Of a stretch of 64,000 nucleotides of DNA, positions 35,330-47,540 are shown piece after piece. How positions within the stretch are numbered: the first letter of the stretch is position 1; the number at the start of each line of letters is the position of its first letter. The translations under genes and the position numbers were made by a program. The DNA comes from Phycomyces blakesleeanus NRRL 1555(-) (taxonomy: Eukaryota > Mucoromycota > Mucoromycetes > Mucorales > Phycomycetaceae). The DNA lies in NCBI RefSeq assembly GCF_001638985.1, contig NW_017265135.1:2409223-2473222 (forward strand), read 5' to 3'. Below the pieces are notes generated by a model. That model worked only from the letters and a program-made list of their open reading frames with translations, made no database searches and was not told the DNA's origin.

Positions 35330-36239
35330 TTTACCGAGAATTGAACAAGAAAGCCCAGGATAGTCGGATAAGCGTCTGTTTGTGTGAGGGTTTACGAGAA
35401 AAAGAAGGCTTTTAAAATAAAATACACCGTCCGTTTTTCAATAGACTCGGTAGTATAAAATAAGAGGGAAAAGGGAGAGAGAAAGAGAAAGAGAGGGAGA
35501 GGGCGCCTTCTTTTTTGTTGGAATCGAGAACCCAATTTTACACATCACTTTGTAGGTACACCTCACGTGATTGTTTTCATGTCTTATAAGATACCAAGCA
35601 TGAAAAGACTGTCAGTAGGTGATCTAATAGGAGATATATGACCATCAAAAGACATCGTATCATACAGAAAAGGAGCGCTATATAAAGGAGAAAGATTCCC
35701 TCACAATTTCATAAGATAGACGAGCGTAATTGGTAGTTTATGTGTGTATCATTTATTAAGCTGTATATAATTATTTACTTGAAATATAGTGCTTTTCGAA
35801 TACAAAGATAGACCAAACTAGAAATGAGAGGAAAGATCGGTGGTAGTTTACTTATAAGTACACAAGTTATATTGGTGCCACCCACTCTATTTGTCTTCAT
35901 ATGCGTTGTCTAGACTGTAACAACCATAGGCGCGTTTAAAATGATTATTATAATTTTTTATAAAAAATATATTGGAGTTGCAACACTATTCCTTTTTATA
36001 TATATATTTAGATGTCATTATTTACCAAAGGCTTATTGACATATTTTGCGAACAAGACACTTTTTCTTTATACACAAAGAGCCAAGAGAAGAATCATCAA
36101 CGGCGAAATAATATCCTATCCACACCACACATGTAGTTTGATTTTCCCCCTTACTTACCATTGCATACAAGACATAAAATAACCTATTAGTACCGTACTG
36201 TTTATTTATACACTGTGTCTTTACCAACCATTCACTTAA
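35330..36239. other. intergenic, promoter side of the B56 gene
   Basis: Bases 35457-35510 form a purine-rich (GAGA) tract upstream of the B56 start. A TATATAAAGG at about 35678-35687 on + is followed by no gene. Otherwise AT-rich without recognisable features. Confidence 0.45.
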
Positions 36240-36382
36240 TTTCTTTTTCATACATCAGTAAATATATTTTCAGAAACATTCTCCAATCAAATCCACAAAA
36301 TTGAATTGTATTTTCACTTACACACATAAAAACCAGTCTGCGAATTTAATTGGACAAATTATCTAAAGGTATAACTAGAATA
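36240..36382 (+). repeat. left arm of the 36.2-37.5 kb inverted-repeat element
   Basis: Matches the reverse complement of 37355-37497. A shared central block is CAGAAACATTCTCCAATCAA. Confidence 0.85.
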
Positions 36383-37354
36383 AGAGAATTTCTTACGTAG
36401 AGTATTTAATTTATTCTACAACGCTAATATTGGCGTGCTCTTGATGGGTATATATTTCTTGAATTTTCCAATACACAGTTTTTTTTAAGTAAAACAATAA
36501 CTTTAGTGTACAATCTTTCTACGACTTGTTCTGTCAAGGATTTTCTCACTCTTTCGCGCATGACGTCTTGAACAATCAGCTAGATATTAAATATTTATAA
36601 GTGCCATGAAAATGTGTCGTAGCAGAATAAGGTGTGATATACTTGGTTTATAGCAGACAAGGTTCATTGATAGTTCGTATTCTTTTTCTTTCAGCTGGGC
36701 AAAAAACCTCGGAATTGATACTATAGCTGTATTTCACCTTTTTCTACTCTGGTGTCAATTTTACCTCCAATATTTGACGGTGTAATGGCTTCTCAAATCT
36801 CTGGACTCTTGGTTATGATACCTTAATATTCTGTCCTCTCGGTTTTTTACTCATACTTTTAGAAGACAAACTCAATTATTTGTCTTGGCCTTTATCATGT
36901 TTTCGATATTCAGGATTGTTTTGAGGTCCAAACTTGGTGTTAAGTTCATTTGAATCTTCCTCAAGCTCTTGCAACATTTCATAGCTTGTTATTATTATTA
37001 TTGAATGTTTCTCATTTTCATGTCACTGGTCAAGGCTTTTTGTTGTTGTTAATACAATATATTTACCTCTAATATAAACGACTGAAGTCAAACTCTACCA
37101 TAATTGACTTGGGCAGTTTCCTAGCTTGCCAAACCTTTGAGATTCTGTAGTAAATAGAGGATAACATTAGCAGAAACATCTATACAGCTGAAAGAAAGAA
37201 AAAACAATCGGTTAGGAAATTTAGTATACAGTATCCTCATCACAGATATTTTTTCCTTTTTCTTTCTCTATATAATATCACAATATCGAATATAATTCTA
37301 TTTTAAAATAGCTTATATTATTTCAGATGGTCTAAATGTTATTACTTTATTCTA

Positions 37355-37497
37355 GCTATATTTTTAGATAACTTGTCCAATTAAATTCGCAGACTGGTTT
37401 TTATGTGTGTACGTAAAAATACAATTCAATTTTGTGGATTTGATTGGAGAATGTTTCTGAAAATATATTTACTGATGTGTGAAAAAGAAATGAACAA
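37355..37497 (-). repeat. right arm of the 36.2-37.5 kb inverted-repeat element
   Basis: Mirror of 36240-36382, with a few substitutions such as AAATTATC to AAGTTATC. Confidence 0.85.
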
Positions 37498-37878
37498 TTT
37501 ATGAGTTATTAAAGCAATGCACCTTGATAAGAGTTCCAATTTATTAAACTGGCACCAAAATGTAAAAGAAAACCAGTCGTTCCGAACGCACATATATTTA
37601 TATATAGTTTTTTTTTGGTACGACGTGGCGTGGCTTGATGCATGAGTATCATTATATCAGTAAATATGGAAACCAAATTCCTTTGTCTCTAAAAAGGAAA
37701 AGGTAAAATTAAACTGCGGTTTGAGATTCTTTTACTTCCAAGAGATAGTACTCAAATATATAAACATTAACAAAACCTGGCGTCGTTTTTCATATTAACT
37801 GAGTGTAATAAGTTGTATTCCAGAATGAAGCTTCTTTAGGAAAAAGTCATTACGCTTGTGAACGTCGTACTTTCTAGT

Positions 37879-38088
37879 TTAAATGGCTGTGTAGTGTAAA
37901 TGGTATTTATTAAAAAAATAGTCTTCGTTAATATTTCTATGGATGAAAAATAAACAAGCGAGTAAAAGAAACAAGGGTGCAAGAAACACGTAGTTCAAGG
38001 CACAAATAACTGTTTGAACAATAATAATAAAAAATAAAGTGTCCTCAACTTCTATTTTCACTTGTGTTCCGTAGTAACCGTGTAACAT
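37879..38088 (-). CDS. doubtful small ORF with two hydrophobic segments, 69 residues
   Basis: ATG-initiated ORF, divergent from the BCS1-like gene, starting MLHGYYGTQVKIEVED. Two strongly hydrophobic stretches follow (LFFIIIVQTVICAL and FLAPLFLLLACLFFI), then a polar tail. It could be a tiny two-helix membrane protein. AT-rich DNA also yields hydrophobic frames by chance, and no family is recognised. Confidence 0.22.
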   Translation of the reverse strand: MLHGYYGTQVKIEVEDTLFFIIIVQTVICALNYVFLAPLFLLLACLFFIHRNINEDYFFNKYHLHYTAI

Positions 38089-38289
38089 CTCAGCTGCGCC
38101 ATCTTCCTTATTCCCCTTTTTTTGACTCCTCCAGCGATGTACAAGCCGCAGTCAATTTTCTTCTACTCAAGCTTGAGTTACAGTATCGTGGCACTGCATA
38201 CAAAATCCTCAATACTTTCATCTAAAGCCGTTTATCAATTTACGTAATACAAAACAATCCTATTAAGCATATTCATTTGCCACCGATAG

Positions 38290-38297
38290 TATAAAAG
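38290..38297 (+). promoter_or_regulatory. TATA box of BCS1-like gene A
   Basis: TATAAAAG, 78 bases before the ATG at 38375. It is followed by a pyrimidine-rich stretch and an A-rich leader, a plausible core promoter arrangement. Confidence 0.55.
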
Positions 38298-38374
38298 CTC
38301 TTCTTTTCCTTTTAATTCACTTCTTTTCCAATCTATTCTTCCAAACCAACAACTCCAAAAGCTCGCCTACACAA

Positions 38375-40550
38375 ATGTCTTCATCCGCTATAGCCAAACG
38401 GTCCCTTAACATGCACCAACTTAAGTGCGTGTTTGACAAAATCCTCACACTTCTCGAAAGAATATCCGAAGAAACCTTCTGGGAAGGTCTTATAGGCCAA
38501 CGTCTTGCAAACCTCGGCAAACGTTACTTTGGAAACGACTTTGTAATGCTCAGCATCATATTCTATATCACACGTAAGAACTTAATATATAATATACATA
38601 TATACACGTCTGCAAAACTACATGATATCTTACTTCAAACCATTCAAAAATCCATTAGCAATTCTTCGCACACGATGGGATGAGCTGGTAGAACGTCTGC
38701 TCAGAAATAGAAATGACCCAAAATACGTATCGGTTGAAATACGACCCTCAGACAATATCTATTCTGCCATATCATATTTCATCAACCGGAATACAAAGTC
38801 AGTCCCTGGCTTGAAAGAGGCAGTGGCCGGATATGAGCCTGAAGAAGTTCACACCTCCGATACTCCTGTTGTGAAATCACTGCCAAAGGTTGGCTTCTAT
38901 CCTTGTAAGTCAACACACACACATATATATATATATTATTTGCTAACTAACTTTATAATATAGTGGTTAATACTTCTGCTGAGATTGAGTACAAGGGTCA
39001 TATATTGTACGTCGCTCGACGAACAGATGATGATAACAATACGAGCCACCATAGATCAAGAACCGAATATCTGTCAATTTCGTAAGTTTACTTTGCATAT
39101 TGTTTGCCTGCGAATTATGTGTCTCATTTAGCTTGTATAGTATGGAAGATGAAGACTTGAATTTATTGAAGCAGTTTATGCAAGAATGGGCTGATCAATA
39201 CAATGAGCAAGATGGTGATAATGTAAGTAGACATATTTGTTTTTCTTAGTAGAAAAAAAAGGTGTATTGTGCATATATTAACCTATAAATTTGCACAAAT
39301 ATGTAGGTGACAATATACAAGTACAATGGCTACTCTTGGGAATGTATGAAAACAGTTGAACCCCGTGGATTTGAGACAGTGAACCTGAAGCCTGGACTGA
39401 AGGAAAAGATAATCAATGACATGGAAATATTCCGTCATCGTCGCAAATGGTATAAGACCAGAGGTATTCCATACCGTCGTGGTTACCTTTTGTATGGCCC
39501 TCCTGGTACCGGAAAGACCTCTCTTATCCAAGCGCTTGCTGTAAGTGTAGATGTTTATAGTTTACTCTGCCCAAACAGATATTGATGAAATCATTTTCTT
39601 TATAGAGCAAATTGAGTATGAATGTGGCTGTGGTCAGTTTACTGGAAGTACATGGTGATAGCGAGTTCACCGATATGCTGGCTGACGCACCGTCAAACTC
39701 GTTACTGGTTATTGAAGATCTCGACCATTATATCAGCAGCGCAGAAACTGGTCGAGTGACTATGTCTGGTATGCTCAATGCACTTGATGGCATCCAAGGT
39801 CAAGAAGGAGCGAGTAAGTTGTTGTGATCTTTTAATCTTTGTAAGCATTGAGCCAAATCTGATATTGTAATATTTTCAATAGTGATCTTTATGACGTGCA
39901 ATGACTTTAATAAGATCCAGCCCGCATTACTGCGACCAGGTCGAATGGATGTCAAATTGAAGCTTGATTATGCAGTGCGTGAACAGATTGTGGATATGTT
40001 CTGGCGCTTCTTTGGCCATGATTACGATACATTTGATATGATTGTTGGCAAAAGAAGAGACTATTTGGCCGGAATCTGTAACACGTTCGCCGATTGTGTT
40101 CCAGTTGATGAAGTTACAACTGCTGAGCTCCAGAGTTACTTTATCACCCTTATTATGGAAAATAGCTCCGATGAGAATCCGGATGGAATCTTTGATCTCC
40201 TTATTGAAGGTGTTCCCGAGTTCCTTTCCAAGATCAAGATTGACCGCGAGCAAGCAGCAGAACATGCCAGACTCAAGCTTAACTCATCTGCCTCCACAGT
40301 GGTTGAGGATGAGGAGTCTGAAACAACAGAGGCACCCGAAACAATAGAGGCACCCGAAACAACAGAGACAAATGATGAAAAAGCAGAAACAAAAAAAGAT
40401 GTAAAAGAAACTAAGAAGGAAGACGAAAAAGTGACCGAGAAGGAAGACGAAATGGTGGCCAAGAAGGAAGAAAATATTATGCCTACAAAAAAGATTGAAT
40501 CAATAATTGATGACGTCGTTAAAGAAGTAGAGGCAGTTAAGATAGCGTAA
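38375..40550 (+). CDS. BCS1-like AAA ATPase, copy A
   Basis: Belongs to the BCS1 branch of AAA ATPases. Yeast Bcs1 translocates the folded Rieske protein across the mitochondrial inner membrane; whether this divergent copy does so is unknown. Exons 38375-38573, 38659-38904, 38964-39081, 39132-39222, 39307-39540, 39606-39813 and 39883-40550 give 587 residues. A hydrophobic stretch ends exon 1 (FVMLSIIFYIT). The BCS1_N-type region runs to about residue 225. The ATPase core has Walker A GPPGTGKT at 282-289, Walker B VIEDLD at 331-336, MTMSGMLNALDG-type and MTCND segments, and the arginine finger in LLRPGRMD. The last 100 residues are an acidic Lys/Glu/Thr-rich repeat tail. It is paralogous to copy B at 50764-53001, with the same 199-nt first exon and the same phase at each junction compared. 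Confidence 0.88.
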
Positions 40551-40896
40551 AATATTTGTATAATTTGATAATTTGTTTGTTTTCCTTTTGTAATTTTTTT
40601 TTAAATAAAACCCTATAGAATTTGTATTTTTTTTTTTAATTTTTTTTAATTCTTATTTTTGTACACTTCTTTAACGTTAATTGAGAAGAAGTATTTAATG
40701 TTTTTTTTATGTTCATTTGATTATCTCTTTTTCCTTACATGCACATATATGTGTATATATGTACTGTATAAAGACTGTATGTTTTATATATGTATAATGT
40801 AAATATGATTATTTGAGTGCACGTTGTAGCAATAACGGGGTGGTCTCCCTTTTTTGGTATCGAAATTCAGTAATGAGAGGACGGGTCGGGCTCCCC

Positions 40897-40941
<45 letters not shown>

Positions 40942-41204
40942 CACTTCCTCAGCCTGTGCCTGTGCCTGTGCCTGTGCTTGTGCCTGTGTCTGTGTGCGTT
41001 TGCTTTTGAAGCCCTTTTTTTTTTTTAAAAAAAAACACTCTTCTCCTCACCAAAAGTAGAAGAAGAAGAAGAAGCCTCACCCCCCTTTTTTTCAACCAAA
41101 AAAAAAGGTCCAAAAAATCTGTCCCTTTTCTGCACCTTTACCATCTACTAATTCTGTACTTTACAAAATTGCTGACAAAAGCGATTCATTCATCCGCTCC
41201 TTAA

Positions 41205-41266
<62 letters not shown>

Positions 41267-41381
41267 ATCTTATATAATATAATATATAATATAATAATAT
41301 ATATATATATATATACATATAATATAATATAATACAAGTACACGTACATATAGATATATTGTACACACACATATATAATAT
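40551..41381. other. intergenic with CT microsatellites, Rap-GAP gene promoter
   Basis: Contains (CT)n at about 40903-40938, (CTGTGC)n at about 40953-40990, a T12A9 dyad at 41015-41035, a second (CT)n at about 41205-41263, and AT runs up to the ATG at 41382. No other gene; the Arg-Glu repeat frames opposite the CT tracts are artefacts. Confidence 0.6.
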
Positions 41382-44300
41382 ATGTTGTCTGCTCAAGATC
41401 ATGGTAGGACCTACGGTTCATCTCATACCAGCTACGACCCAAAAAACGATTATCCCCAAAGACACTCCACCGATAACTCTTTAGAGCATAATGAGGGAGA
41501 GACGAGTGATGACACCAAGACAACCAATGACACTGGATACACTCGCTTCCAACAGATCCATAATGCAGAGGAACGGCACCGAGATGCTGCTGGACATTCC
41601 GCTCAATACCAACAACAACAAAGTCCACGCGTTAGTGGTTTCGTTATACGACAAGAATCCCCTCGCCTCTCATCTATAGACTCATTTCATGACACCTTTC
41701 CTCGACGAATCGCCAGACGACCATCGAATGACTCACTGCGGTCCAACATGTCAACCACGAGTTCGATCTTCAGCACTGCAAGTCGAATCAGTAAATTACC
41801 CAACGTGGTTAAATCCTCGTTAGTATCCGTAAAGGATTTTGTTATCAAATCAGGTAGTCAACGGGCGAGGCACAAAGACGCTCGTCATATCCAGGCCCGT
41901 CTCGAGCCAACAGTTCCAACATCTTTATATCACCCTACAGACCGCGAATCGTTTTCTACGCGACTACGCCGACGAACACCTAGTGCAATGAATCTTGCCG
42001 GAATGTTCTCTCGCACGCCCGAAGACGATATGTTGGATGTAGACCGGTCGCTGGGCGACTTGAGTCTAAACGCCTCCACGAGCTATTCGGTACTTGAACT
42101 CAAAGATGGTCGCGCAAACACGAGTTTAGTGAATACGAGACAATCCAGAACAACAAACACATTCTCAAAACGGAGGAACAGCATGGCATCGGATCCAGCA
42201 GTACGGTTACTTAAAAAAGAAGAAACAAGCCCATCTAGGCGAGTGTCTGTGATTAATGAAGAAAAGGGAGAACCGCATACTCTCGGATTTAGTGATGAGA
42301 TCGTTAGGATAATGGAGCAGGACGGTGCCGGTCTTGATCCAGTAGTTGGCAGCAGCAGCAGCCAATCGAGTGCTGTGGGGAAACTATTGTTTGGCGAGGA
42401 AATTGAAAACATGGCCTTTTTTGACCAGGAGTTGGGAGAGGGCTCGGCATCATCTAGTATGATTTCATTCGGCAATCTTGACCTTGTAGACCAGTATTCC
42501 TCAGATACAAAGAGTGACCACATCGTTACCTCCAAACCATCTCTCCAAGACATTGTCTGGAGTCGACAACGTGCAAAGTCATGTCAAGATAAAGTACCGT
42601 CCTTACGTCAACTTGCCCAGGGACAGTACCCTCCACCTTGTTCCTCAAATACTACCACACTCACCCACGAAACCGCAAACACAAACGCAAACGCAACCTT
42701 ATCATTAACATCAACCTTTACTTCAACTACAGCACATACCTCAACTTCATCATCAACCTCATCATCAACTTCAACCTCAACCTCAACTTCAACCACACCA
42801 ATACCAACATCAGCATTAACACTATCATCCACGAATAACAATAACCCTGAGATTGTCGAAGCTATTCCCAGTCGGCCCAGAATCGATTTCTTTAACCCGA
42901 CCCTACTTGTTGCCACCACTCTAACTACACTTCATAGTAAACTCATTCATGCATGCGATCGGACACTTGCATCAGTTGTACTCGCACCTGTACCCTCGGC
43001 TGGTTCCAGGGTTTCCGTAATCTTCCCCGATGAAGCACTTCAGTCTATCGCAGTCGATTTACGCAAGATGTCTGACATGGTAGAGTGGGATCAATACGGA
43101 CCTCTCTCTCGCAAAAGTGTATCTTCATTCTTTACCGTACTTGATTCCCAACTAGCCGATGGTCGTGCACTCAGCTCGACAGCGAGTACGGAACACCTTA
43201 AAGTCCGAGACCGACTTAAAAAAGAAGCCGAAATTAACCAGGCGGTAACCAAGACTGTGAAGGAAATCGTTTCGTCAATGAAGCAGATGGTGAATCAGTG
43301 TATTTGTCAATACCACAAGATATTCGAAAAGGCTATGGTGATTCCCTGCAAGGGTTACAAGATCGAAGGCAGTAATAGGTTTGGTATTGAACCTGTTGTT
43401 ATGGAGACACCATACCAGGACTATGACCAATCAGAAGTCGAACACATGGATTGGGATGTGTGTTGGTTCCGATCACACTTTGTTGGGACCGACTATTCTA
43501 CCTTTTGTGGTTACATGGAGGATGGCGAGCCTGTACTCATCACAGCCGTGTGTGACACACAGAAAGACTCAGAAGGTGCAGACGAAACTGGCACACCACA
43601 GCGACAATATCGAGTGATAATCAGAACTAAGCAGGTACAAAAGAGAGAATCTGTATGAGTTTTCCTTGTTTGATTAGATTTATATAAAAATAAATAAATT
43701 GTGATTTAGAGTCCCGACACCAGGAAGATCTTGCCAGATTCGTTTTTGCTTAATGCACCTTTGGATGCCGGCATCCTGGAGACTCAGGGTGAAACTATGA
43801 TCCATGACACTACATGGAAAGGTGTAATCGAGATGTCTTTTGACGTGCCTTTCAATCGACTGGGTAAAATTGATGCTGGTGTCATGCAGTCGAGTGGAAT
43901 CGAAGAGGAAGTTTTGAAACTTGATGAAAATTCAGTAAGAGCACCAATTCTTACAGAGATACATGTATATGTATTTTTTTTCTTTGTTCTTTTAAGCTCA
44001 TTTTTTTTTGAATGTATATATATATATTTCTATTCTAGATTCACAAACGATATAAATTTGGTGTGTTATATGTCAAGGAAGGTCAGACGAAAGAAGAGGA
44101 TTGGTTTTCAAATCAGCACGATTCCGACAAATTCGATCGTTTCCTTCATATTATCGGACAACGGGTAGAATTGCAGGGATACACAGGGTGGGCAGCTGGA
44201 CTGGATACAAAGAGTAAGTCTGTGCACTCAATAGTTTGTGAGAATACAAGAGAACAAGACGAAAAGAAAATAAAGCAATAAGAAGGGGAGCCTCCTTGAC

Positions 44301-45844
44301 GAACCTATATACACTTTTTTCCACCCCTTTTTTTTAATTCTTCAATTTAGGCGGTGACTCTGGTGAACATACTTACACGGACGTTTGGAATGACAACGTC
44401 CTGGCTTACCACGTGTCAACGCTTATACCCTCAAAACCTGGCGATAAACAGCAAATTCAACGAAAGAGACATATTGGGAATGGTAAGATCAATAGAATGC
44501 AAGGGGGGGGGGGGGGGGGGGGGGAGAGAAAATAGTGTTAATTTGGCTGATAAGAATATTTGTACTAATGATATATATATATATAAAAGATATTGTGTGT
44601 ATTGTTTTTGCAGAAGGACGACAGCCATTTAACCCTGCAGCGATCAAGTCACAGTTTTTGCATGCATTTATTGTCGTGCACGAAGAAGAGTGGAATGGCA
44701 AGATTGGTTGGAGGTATGCAAGGGGTAAAAAAAAAAGAAGAAGTGAAAGAGAGCGAGGAAAGGGAGTTTGGATCAAAGCGTAAATAGAGAAACAAGGGGT
44801 AATAAATACATACATACATACATATGTATGTATATGTATATATAGATTAACAAACTAATACTTCAATTATATATATATATATTTATTATAAATGAACTTT
44901 AGAGTGGAAGTGGCTACTGTGGAAGACGTACCAGATTTTGGACCTAAATTACCTGATGGCGGGTTCTTCTTTGAGCAGTCAGATCTGCGATCCTTTATAT
45001 TGGCAAAATGTAAGCCGGGGTGATGATGATTGTAAATTGGGATTTATTTGATGGTAATTAACCCATAAATTTCTGACAAGTGATTAATGCCGAATATGCC
45101 GCCCTGAAATCACCAAAGTTTGCACAGCCAATGGCCCGTGCACGCGAAGGTATCCTTTCCGGTATTGTGGAACGGGGATGCAAAGTGTCTTATGAACCCA
45201 AGATGACAACTACTGGAAAGCACAACAAGTCCCCCTCGACAGCATCTGACAAAAGTTCGCGTAGTTCCAAGAGTCTAAAGGAGACGTTTGATCTGACGCC
45301 AGCACCATCTCGATCTAGCATGATCAAGGATTTTTCAGAGGGAATAGCCGGTTTGGGCCGACGACGTAGTACACAGGAGCTGGCAGAGACGAAGCCAAAA
45401 CAACAAAAGCCAAAGACGCGCAAGACAAAGGGCCTCAAGACAGAAGGTTAGAAAATATGATATGCTATAAGATGATATAATAAAACGATAAGCCGTACTA
45501 AGTTTAATGTAGTGATGTCTTCGAAGCGGAGTCGTTCAGAGCTGGACCTCATTCATGTACCTCCACAACCAAGTACTTCTGCAAATCTAAATACTAGCGC
45601 AAATTTAAGTACTTCTCGATCTAGTGGTGCCGTAGTGCAGTCGTCTTTAAGCAAAAAAGAAGGTAAATTGGACTGAGATTGATTGGATCGAGTATTTATA
45701 AAGCACAATAAAATAAACCAATTCGTTTCTGATGGTTTAGAGCGCGGAATTAAACTCAGGGTAGAAAACCTCCTTACTACTACGTTTTCGAACCTTGGTG
45801 TTCGTCGAACTCCTGTTGCAACCGAGGACAATCCGACTTCCTGA
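41382..45844 (+). CDS. Rap-GAP domain protein (Rap/Ras-family GTPase-activating protein)
   Basis: Stimulates GTP hydrolysis by Rap/Rsr1-type small GTPases through a catalytic Asn thumb. Exons 41382-43634, 43710-43934, 44039-44213, 44351-44482, 44590-44713, 44903-45009, 45081-45446, 45513-45662 and 45741-45844 give 1,211 residues. The first 550 residues are disordered, rich in Ser/Thr/Arg, with a Thr-Ser repeat near 42720-42800. A coiled or helical segment follows, then the Rap-GAP domain (about 690-1020). Diagnostic blocks are RYKFGVLYVKEGQT, EDWFSNQHDS, the VELQGYTGWAAGLDTK strand, YTDVWNDNVLAYHVSTLIP, RKRHIGND with the catalytic Asn near 928, FLHAFIVV and VPDFGPKLPDGG. The C-terminal 190 residues are basic and Ser-rich. 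Exon 5 begins after a weak acceptor (AAAAG at 44589), chosen because it completes HIGND-IVCIVF. Intron 4 contains a run of 22 G. Confidence 0.92.
44503..44524 (+). repeat. G22 homopolymer
   Basis: 22 consecutive G, 20 bases inside intron 4 of the Rap-GAP gene, striking in DNA this AT-rich. It could form G-quadruplexes in the pre-mRNA. Its length may also be inexact because homopolymers are read poorly. Confidence 0.9.
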
Positions 45845-47540
45845 AATGCAATTTTTATTTTTCTTAATATTTATTTTCCCATACCCCCTTTATACACCAC
45901 CCCTTCAATTTCACATTTACCTTTACCTTTACCTCCATATTTACCTTTACCTTTACCTTTGTCTTTGCCTTTACCTTTACCTTTACCTTCATATTTCGTT
46001 TTATCTCACAATTTTTTTTTTAATTTTTTTTTAGAAAACAGTTTTTTGTTTGTTTAATGAATTTCACCCTTTTCCTTTCAAACATCTTTCATTTCTCATT
46101 TCTTAATATTTATAGTGTCTATTTTCTCTTTACATTTTCATAATTTATATACGTATATATCTACACATTTACATATATATATATATATATACAAATAAAA
46201 TACATACATAAGTACGTATATAGATATATACGTGTGTGTGCGTGTGTGCGTGTGTGCGTGTGTGCGTGTGTGCGTGTGTGCGTGTGTGTGCGTGCGTGTG
46301 CGTGTGCGTGTATGTGTACATGTATAAATGTATATGTATGTGTACATGTATAAATGTATATGTATATGTATATGTATATATATGTATATTCTGATAATGA
46401 CTTGCAAGTTATCAATCAATCAATCAATCAATCAATTATCCAATCAATTACTCAATTACCCAATCGATTGCCAAGTAAATATAATTATACATGTATAAAA
46501 TAAATAAATAAATAAATATACGGTATAGCTCGGTTAATTGAGATAGTGATAATAATTATATATATATATATATATTCATATATACATACATAGATACATA
46601 AACGCACAGACAGGAAATATATCTATATATATATATATATATAAAGAAAGAAAAAATGATGCACATACCTCAGCACTCAGAAGCATTTCTAATCATCTTT
46701 TTTGGACATTAATCTACAAATAAGAAAGGCATTGGATTACTGGTTTGCATTCACCAACATCTTTTACATTATACATTTAATAGGCACAATACACCACCCC
46801 TTGTTTTCTTGAAGCCAATAAAAGAAAAAGAGAGTTTTCTGATATGCTATGATACGAAATGAAATGAAATGATATATCGATTCAATATGTGTATAGTGAT
46901 ATGTATACTTCTTGGAAATAAATAAATCAGAGTATTTGTTGTGTGTTTAATGTTGCTATTGGAAAGAGAATATAGGAAATATGTAAGTGAGTATGCAAAT
47001 AGATGCGCATAACAAAAGGCTTGATGAATAAGGGGATATGATATGATAAATATATATATATATATATATATATAACAATAGGTCACCCTGTATTTCATAT
47101 ATATACATAGTATTTTTTTTCTTTTTCTTTTTCTTTTCCAATAGTTCCCTTTTATCATGCCGTATGAATTAATAAAGTAAATAAAGAGGATCATTCTTTC
47201 GGGTAGATCCGTACTCTTCTTATACGTATATATATCTTATACTTGCTTGTTTGGTTCCTTTACCTGCTTGTAGTCACCACAAAGAAAAAAAAATTCCGCT
47301 TACAAAAAGACTATATCTTTACCGCCCAATTTCATACTAAAAATTGAGTTCGATTTCTCATATTCCCTCTTGCTTTACCCCTATATTTCTTTATTCTATT
47401 CCATTATATTTTATTTCATTTTATTTTGTTTTATTTTATACAACCTTTTCATTCCAAAACAAAAAAAATAATCCAAAAAAAAATATCTCTTCTTCTTCTT
47501 CTTTTTTTTTTTTTAAAAAAAAGTCTTCAACACTCGATCT
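45845..47540. repeat. intergenic microsatellite field
   Basis: Holds (TTTACC)n at about 45915-45995, (TA)n runs at about 46167-46190, an alternating purine-pyrimidine GTGTGC tract at about 46230-46313, (ATCA)n at about 46412-46435, (TAAA)n at about 46500-46518, more (TA)n, (TTTTA)n-type repeats near 47395-47440, and a T13A8 dyad at 47502-47522 just before the next ATG. No gene seen; His-Thr and Ile-Tyr repeat frames on - are artefacts. Confidence 0.7.

Larger units (their letters stand above)
36240..37497. mobile_element. non-autonomous DNA element with about 140-bp inverted repeats
   Basis: The arm at about 36240-36382 is repeated inverted at about 37355-37497. The outer 125 bases match with only a few differences; the innermost 15 or so are weaker. 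The roughly 970 bases between the arms contain no ORF or transposase motif. This is the structure of an internally deleted or MITE-like element. The arms are unlike those of the Tc1 element at 29.6 kb. Exact ends and target duplication could not be fixed. Confidence 0.82.

Noticed and set aside
41161..41628. Minus-strand frame with Arg-Glu repeats
   Set aside because: Antisense of a (CT)n tract and of the Rap-GAP first exon.
46138..46419. Minus-strand frames with His-Thr and Ile-Tyr repeats
   Set aside because: Translation of GTGTGC and TA microsatellites.
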